DNA of 64,000 nucleotides from Pratylenchus scribneri. Lineage: Eukaryota > Nematoda > Chromadorea > Rhabditida > Pratylenchidae. A model generated the notes under the pieces. The model had not been told where the DNA came from. It was given only the letters and a program-made list of their open reading frames with translations, and made no database searches. The DNA lies in contig JAQSEB010000082.1 in the NCBI GenBank assembly GCA_030063045.1, positions 558,001-622,000 on the forward strand, written 5' to 3'. Shown here piece after piece: positions 58,864-64,000 of the stretch. Position 1 is the stretch's first letter; each line of letters opens with the position of its first letter. The translations under genes were made by a program, and so were the position numbers.

Positions 58864-60179
58864 TCAAATTATATTCTTAATGTTCTTGTAGTCGCCAAAA
58901 AACAGCATTGCCTTTGTTGCACCTGAAAATTAATTTAAATTAAGAATTAAATAAAATTAATGTTTTTAACCTGCACAATCCTTGAACACCGGCTTTCCAC
59001 CAGCCCGAAAATCCTCGTATGGAATGACACGAAACACTTTGGCAGCTTCCGGCTCCTGAAAAATGTTTATGGAATTTTCGAAAAATGGAATAAATTTGCT
59101 TACCGCTTTCTTCAATTTCTCACCCATTTGAGTGGTCTCGCCAATGGCCAATCGGGAATACACATGGCTACCTTAAATTGAGGAATTATTTGGATTATTT
59201 TAATATTTTGTCACTCACAATTCAACAAATCTCGGCCCATTTTCAATGCCAACAGCTGTGCCTCAAGTCCATGGCCTTTTCGTCGATAATCCTTGTGAAC
59301 AACGGTGGGCCGGGCAAGATCCAACACACGTGAATTCGGCGGAAACACTAGATGAACATTCTTAAAAATTTGGTGAAAATTATTGATTAATTTGAATGCA
59401 AAATGACCAACCTCTTCCAAAGCCTCTAACAGCGCATGAATGGCATTCAATTTTGGACTGCTGTACGGGCCTTTGTCAATATCTATGTGGTGAAAATTAG
59501 TCAAAAATGAGTAAAATTGGTTCGCTTACCTTCCTGATAATCCTCCTTCAAATTTTGTAAAGGCAAATCCGCATCCGTCAATTGTTTGTAATTATGTCCG
59601 GGCATCCTGGAATATTTGAATGAATTTAAATTATTGATTGATTTCTTACGTGATGACCATGTTGAATGACATTACAACCAACTAAAAATAAATAAATGAA
59701 TGCCTTTTTAATACATAAATAGCTAACCTCGTTGCCATCGAACCCAAGTAAACTGCATCCGGTGTTGACGCCACGTGCAATGGACAAACTGCAGAACTCG
59801 GCCGCCTCTTTGCGTGTGATTTCTCCAATTGTTGGTACGGGCACAAACTTCGGCGACATTGCATGCTCCAATTCCCATTCCAGCAGCCAATCGCGATCCT
59901 CAGGAACTGAAAATGTTGGAAATTTGTTAATGAAAATGTGATTTTGTGACTTACCAGCAAATTCATAGTGCAAAGTGGAATCCTCGTCGAAAAATGCCGG
60001 GCGTTTGGGCCGTTTGATTCTCACAATATGCTGAGCCGTTGGAATGTTGATGTGCCGTCGAGTTCCATCACTAAAGAAGAAGCCGCCATTCATTCGAAGA
60101 GTTGAGAAAATACGCTGAAATTTGATGAAAATTAATGTGAAATTATTTTTGGAAGAATTACCTTTGCTGCCGTCGACAT
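58864..60179 (-). CDS. GNAT-family N-acetyltransferase (10 exons)
   Basis: Exons: 60179-60162, 60114-59955, 59906-59728, 59681-59650, 59606-59530, 59482-59412, 59360-59219, 59171-59104, 59055-58971, 58922-58864, in phase, 296 aa. The acetyl-CoA-binding motif A is visible as LARPTVVHKDYRRKGHGLEA (RxxGxG: R-R-K-G-H-G), preceded by a strand-like NVHLVFPPNSRVLDL and followed by a helix, as in GNAT enzymes. The N-terminal part has ITRKEAAEFCSLSIARGVNT and SLLGFDGNE, resembling the substrate-side half of arylalkylamine-type acetyltransferases. The substrate is unknown. The coding exons are very small (18-179 nt) with introns of about 40-75 nt and no repeats, unlike its neighbours. The first exon encodes only MSTAAK; this start is plausible but short. 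Confidence 0.8.
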
Positions 60180-60871
60180 TTTGGGATTGTTGGGATTGGG
60201 GCAAATGGCAAAATGAAAATGAAACTAAGAATAAACAATTTGGTTAGAAAAAAAACTTTTTATACCACAATTCTGCTCTCTGCTGGCTTTCGCATGGAAA
60301 AATCAAACTGTAATAAAAAAAAATGACAAAATATCCAATACAGTACTCTTAAAAGTAAATTTTTCCAACTTAATTTTTGTCCTGTGCTTATGCTTCGGCT
60401 TCCCTTCCCATTTTGTACAAATTGCTTAATTTTGTCAAAATTATATTGAAATTTCATAAAATAATAAAATAAATTGTATATTGCCCTTTCTAAATCGTTA
60501 AACCATTTCATAAATTGACCAAAAAGGGATTTTAAACCACCAATTTGCAATTTTCTGCTCTGCCATTTCGCACAAATTCAAGAAGAGGAGGGAAAATCAG
60601 TGGACCGCACCGCAACGTAAATCTCCGTCCCAAAATCGTCGCTCTTTTCTTTATGCAATCAATCGCCGCCGGCATTCTTCATCCCTCCTTCCACCTTTCC
60701 TTCCTTTCAAATCCACCACTTTTCCCTTTCGTTTTGGATTGAGAATCCCAAATCCGCCCTTCATCCCCTCCCCAATCCCTTTTCAATTCACTTTTGAACT
60801 GCCTTTTCCTTCGCCTCTCAAACAAATTCTTCACTTTTCCTTTCGTCGACCACTTATTCTTCATCAGCAAA
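60180..60871. promoter_or_regulatory. Divergent intergenic region, GNAT / secreted protein
   Basis: About 690 bp between two start codons. The right half (60.6-60.86 kb) is a CT-rich tract on the plus strand leading to the ATG. No specific site is recognised. Confidence 0.4.
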
Positions 60872-63800
60872 ATGCGCCCAAATGGAGGTGGTTTTTGGAT
60901 TCTTCTTCCTCTTTTTGCTGCCATTTTGCTTCTTCCACCCATCCGGGCCCAGTTTGGCTTTCAGGATACCATTTTCGACCAAGCAGCTCAAGGCGACCCT
61001 TTGAGGAAAGTTTTCGGCATTTGGGGCCGTCTTTTGAATCGAATGGCCCAACAAGGCCCTCCGAGCGATGATGAACTCCATTTGAAGGTGAATTGTAGAT
61101 TAAATTAGCCTAATTATATTTGATAGGGTGCAAATGAAGGAGAAGAAGGGGCAGTGGATAATTCCTTGGGTGAAGAGGCAATGCCACCGGGAATGAGGCG
61201 AGGAGGAGGCGACAGGACAAAATCGATGGGAGGGCCAGATCGGATTATCAGCGAAGGAAGGCTTAATGAAATATTGCCTAGGCTTTTTAATCAGCCGGGG
61301 AGTACAACAACAACAATTGCGACCACCACCACAACTTCAGCCACAACTTTCACAACATCCGAATTAACAACGACATCAACGGCAACAACCACAATGAATT
61401 CGGTGAATGAAACGACGACGACAATTGGTGAAAAACGGCAGCAGAAAACGAAAAGGAGGAAGAAAAAGCAGCCAACAGTGAAGAATGCGACCACCGAAAG
61501 TACGGAGGCAACAACAACCAGTGGGACAATATCCACTGAAATGCCATCAACTGTTGGCATTGTTTCATCAAAAATGCCCAAAAATGATGAGAAGAAACAA
61601 ATTCCACCAATGTCAATTCTGAAGGAAGATGAAGAAGGGCATACGGAGAAGGCGGACAGTACTCAAGTGATTGGAGCAACAATTCGGCTGCGGACAAATG
61701 TGAAGGAGGTGGAGGAATTGCCGGTGGCCCAATCCCAAGGAATAACGCAAAATGGAGCAAATTTGAGTGACACAATGTTGGCGAGGATGGAAAATGAAAC
61801 GGCCCAATTAATTGCCGAAATTGAGAATGTTTTGGCGGATGCACAAATTGGACCGAATGGTGGGCATTGGCTACGGGAAGAGGAAAACAATTCAACAACG
61901 GCGGCAACGAAAATTTTGGCTAAAACATCGACGACAGCGATGGCCGAAATTGGCACAACACAAAAAGGAGAGGATGAAGATGAAAATGACGAAGATGAAG
62001 AAGATGAAGAGGAGGATGAATCCGAGGAAAAGGATGAAAGCAGTGAGGAAACGCAGGCAAAAGAGGCAAAAAATATAACAATGAAAACCATCAAATTGAC
62101 CTCAAATGAAACAGAAATGGAAGTGGAAAAGACGACAATTGCCGGAAGGCGATTCAAAATTGCATTGCCTGAGGCGGAGGAGGAGGAACAAGCTGGTGAA
62201 TTTAAGAGGATTATAGATTATTTTAATTTGGTTTGTTCAGCTGAAATTGCCCAACTCCAATTGGATTCCACCGTGGCCACTTCTACCACTTCGGCCACAA
62301 CAATTCCAACAACCACCGTGAATGCCTCCATTCAATCGGCACAAAACATTTTCAATTTAAATGTAAAATACTAGTAAAACCCAAAAACTATGCTTTAGTA
62401 TCTAGCCTTTTCTTTTGGCAATGACTCTATAATGGAGCAACCAATTTAGGAAGGCAATATGCAATCCGAAAGCTCTAAATTTCCTCTAAAAAATGGTTAA
62501 AAATTTTATGATAATTTAAGGGAATTTATAGGATAAGCAGCTTTTATTTACTCCATTAGAAAATTCGGGTTTATTACATTTATTATTACATTTAAAAACG
62601 TGTAATTTTTAATGTTGGAATTTCATAATTAGAAAGGCTAAGCTATAAAGGACACTTTGAGGCTTTGAGAGTTCAACTGATATATCGCCCTCCAAATACA
62701 ATTGCCTCGCTGAGCTATGGCCAAAAATGGCTCAGCTACTTAAATAGATATAGTGATTCTTCTACTGAATAGCGAATATACACCATCTTCCCCACATTTT
62801 ATTTTCCAAAAATTTTTCCAGTCGAATGCAAATTCAAATACAAATCCAAATTTCTCCACAATGATTCGGCCAATCAACTCGGTCATCGATGGGATTGGTC
62901 CATTGATTTTGCCATTGATCGGCTACAGTAGACAGGCATTTGATGCATATGCCCCATATTCCATGCAAAGAACCGAGGGGGTTTCCATCTTTAGGCCAAT
63001 GGGTAAGTAAATTCATTGAAATTGGGGGCAAATTAACATTGAAAATGCTGAAAAAAATACATTTTGGTAATAGTTTAAGGAGGGTTTATCCTCCATTCAC
63101 AAACCAAATATACTCAAAATTGGATAGAACTGGTCAAAACGCATTGAATGGTAATATAATTTGTTATGGTTTGGTCAATAATTAAAGGGTATTAAACGGT
63201 TTAAACCTATTTTGATTTTGATTCAAAAGTAAGCTAGAATTGGTTAAACCTATGTAAACCAAAACATAAACAAATGAAAATAATACTTATTGATGAGATC
63301 TATCGTTTGATTAAAAGTTTATGGGTTTAATTTAGGTTTTGAATCAATTTAATCATTTCGGCATTTTCAATGTATTTTTTGACAAATTAAACATTTCGCT
63401 TATTTAAATTATTATAAAGTAGATTTCCTTGGCCAAGCCGCATCCAATCCCCGGCTATTTGCCCCACAATCTCAGCAGCAACAATTGGTTCCATTCCAAT
63501 CTGTCGATGGCCAACCAATGCCACCCCAAATGCCAATTCCCCTTCCTCAACCTCGACAAATTCTTCATTCGGCCCAACCAACCCCATCCAAATTGATTCC
63601 TTCTCCCAATCAGCAACAACAAGAAATTATGCCGGATCCGCCAAGTTTGGAATTGTTGGGCCGAATTATTGAGCAAAGAAAGCAAAGGGAAAGAATGAAA
63701 TTGCAAGAGGCATCCGAAAATGGGGAATATTGTTCAAATTTGGCTCTTAAATTCAGGTGAATGGTTCATCGCCGCCAAATGCCGAACAAACTTACTATCC

Positions 63801-63950
63801 ACCCATTTTGGACAATGGAATTTCCGAACCAATTCCCACAAGGCCATTATTGCTTCCGGCGACCACAACAACGGTTCTGCCTGCGGATGATCCTGGCTAT
63901 GATGCAGGAAGGAAAAGTGTGCAAGGCACATTCCATGAGGACAGTGGTCA
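60872..63950 (+). CDS. Secreted Thr-rich, acidic protein, unassigned (partial at right edge)
   Basis: Exons 60872-61087, 61127-62362, 62822-63002 and 63423-about 63756, then coding sequence about 63757-63950; more probably lies beyond the window. A clear signal peptide (FWILLPLFAAILLLPPIRAQ) is followed by FGFQDTIFDQ. The 1.2-kb second exon encodes a Thr-rich, mucin-like region (runs of TTTT separated by Ala/Ser), a Lys/Arg patch, and an Asp/Glu-rich stretch (GEDEDENDEDEEDEEEDESE). Later exons are Gln/Pro-rich with a helix (GRIIEQRKQRERMKLQEASE). Many N-x-T/S sites suggest heavy glycosylation; an extracellular matrix or cuticle role is only a guess. No known domain is recognised. The join near 63750 is out of frame as read: both sides look coding but no phase-0 donor is visible. 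Confidence 0.65.
62405..62732. repeat. Inverted-repeat element, family A copy 25
   Basis: In the secreted-protein intron 62363-62821. Confidence 0.83.
63070..63330. repeat. Family C copy 9 (one tandem unit)
   Basis: Both flanks with a single 46-bp unit, in intron 63003-63422 of the secreted-protein gene. Confidence 0.83.
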
Positions 63951-64000
63951 GTAAATTTAATTTACGTAAGATTGTAATAGTTTATCCTAAACCCATAAGC

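Overview
This is nuclear DNA from a nematode. Nine protein genes can be rebuilt exon by exon, and a tenth runs off the right end. They have short phased introns, and their closest recognisable relatives are animal or nematode proteins: a Caskin-type tandem-SAM protein, nucleobindin, a SIKE/FGFR1OP2 protein, fructose-1,6-bisphosphatase, a large unassigned coiled-coil protein, a cytoplasmic intermediate filament with a lamin-type tail, a GRK4/5/6-type receptor kinase, alpha/epsilon-sarcoglycan, a PLD3/4-like enzyme, a GNAT acetyltransferase and a secreted Thr-rich protein. The intermediate filament, with its long lamin-like rod and lamin-tail domain, fits a nematode best. The order within nematodes cannot be fixed from the sequence alone.

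Layout, left to right. (-) Caskin-like gene 106-6192. 6.2-12.4 kb has no recognisable gene; it is purine/pyrimidine-skewed and holds repeats and tRNA-like sequences. (-) nucleobindin 12424-14362, divergent from (+) SIKE-like 14939-15781, which converges on (-) FBPase 15999-18168. (+) large coiled-coil gene 20006-26197 is followed closely by (+) intermediate filament 26823-33591; the exon phases would also allow the two to be joined. (-) GRK 35041-41606. 41.6-46.0 kb has no gene. (+) sarcoglycan 46020-51674 converges on (-) PLD3/4-like 52808-56895. (-) GNAT 58864-60179 is divergent from the (+) secreted protein that starts at 60872. There is no operon-like functional clustering. Intermediate filament, sarcoglycan and possibly the coiled-coil protein belong to mechanical or membrane-attachment biology, but their proximity is not evidence that they act together.

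The most unusual feature is the repeat content of the introns. Three families of long inverted-repeat (fold-back, MITE-like) elements recur: family A (about 310 bp, about 25 copies), family B (about 320 bp, 10 copies, all inside introns) and family C (9 copies, each with 0 to 9 units of a 46-bp tandem repeat between its inverted arms). A 30-bp minisatellite occurs twice, once replacing the centre of a family B copy. Four pairs of family A copies flank a shared spacer (A-D-A). Most introns longer than about 300 nt carry one of these elements, while the others are mostly 40-120 nt. Several degenerate tRNA-like sequences are present, one of them split by a small TIR element with a probable 6-bp target duplication.

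Exon boundaries were read by eye from GT/AG signals, reading-frame phase and family conservation. No transcript evidence was available. Repeat boundaries are approximate to about 10-20 bp.
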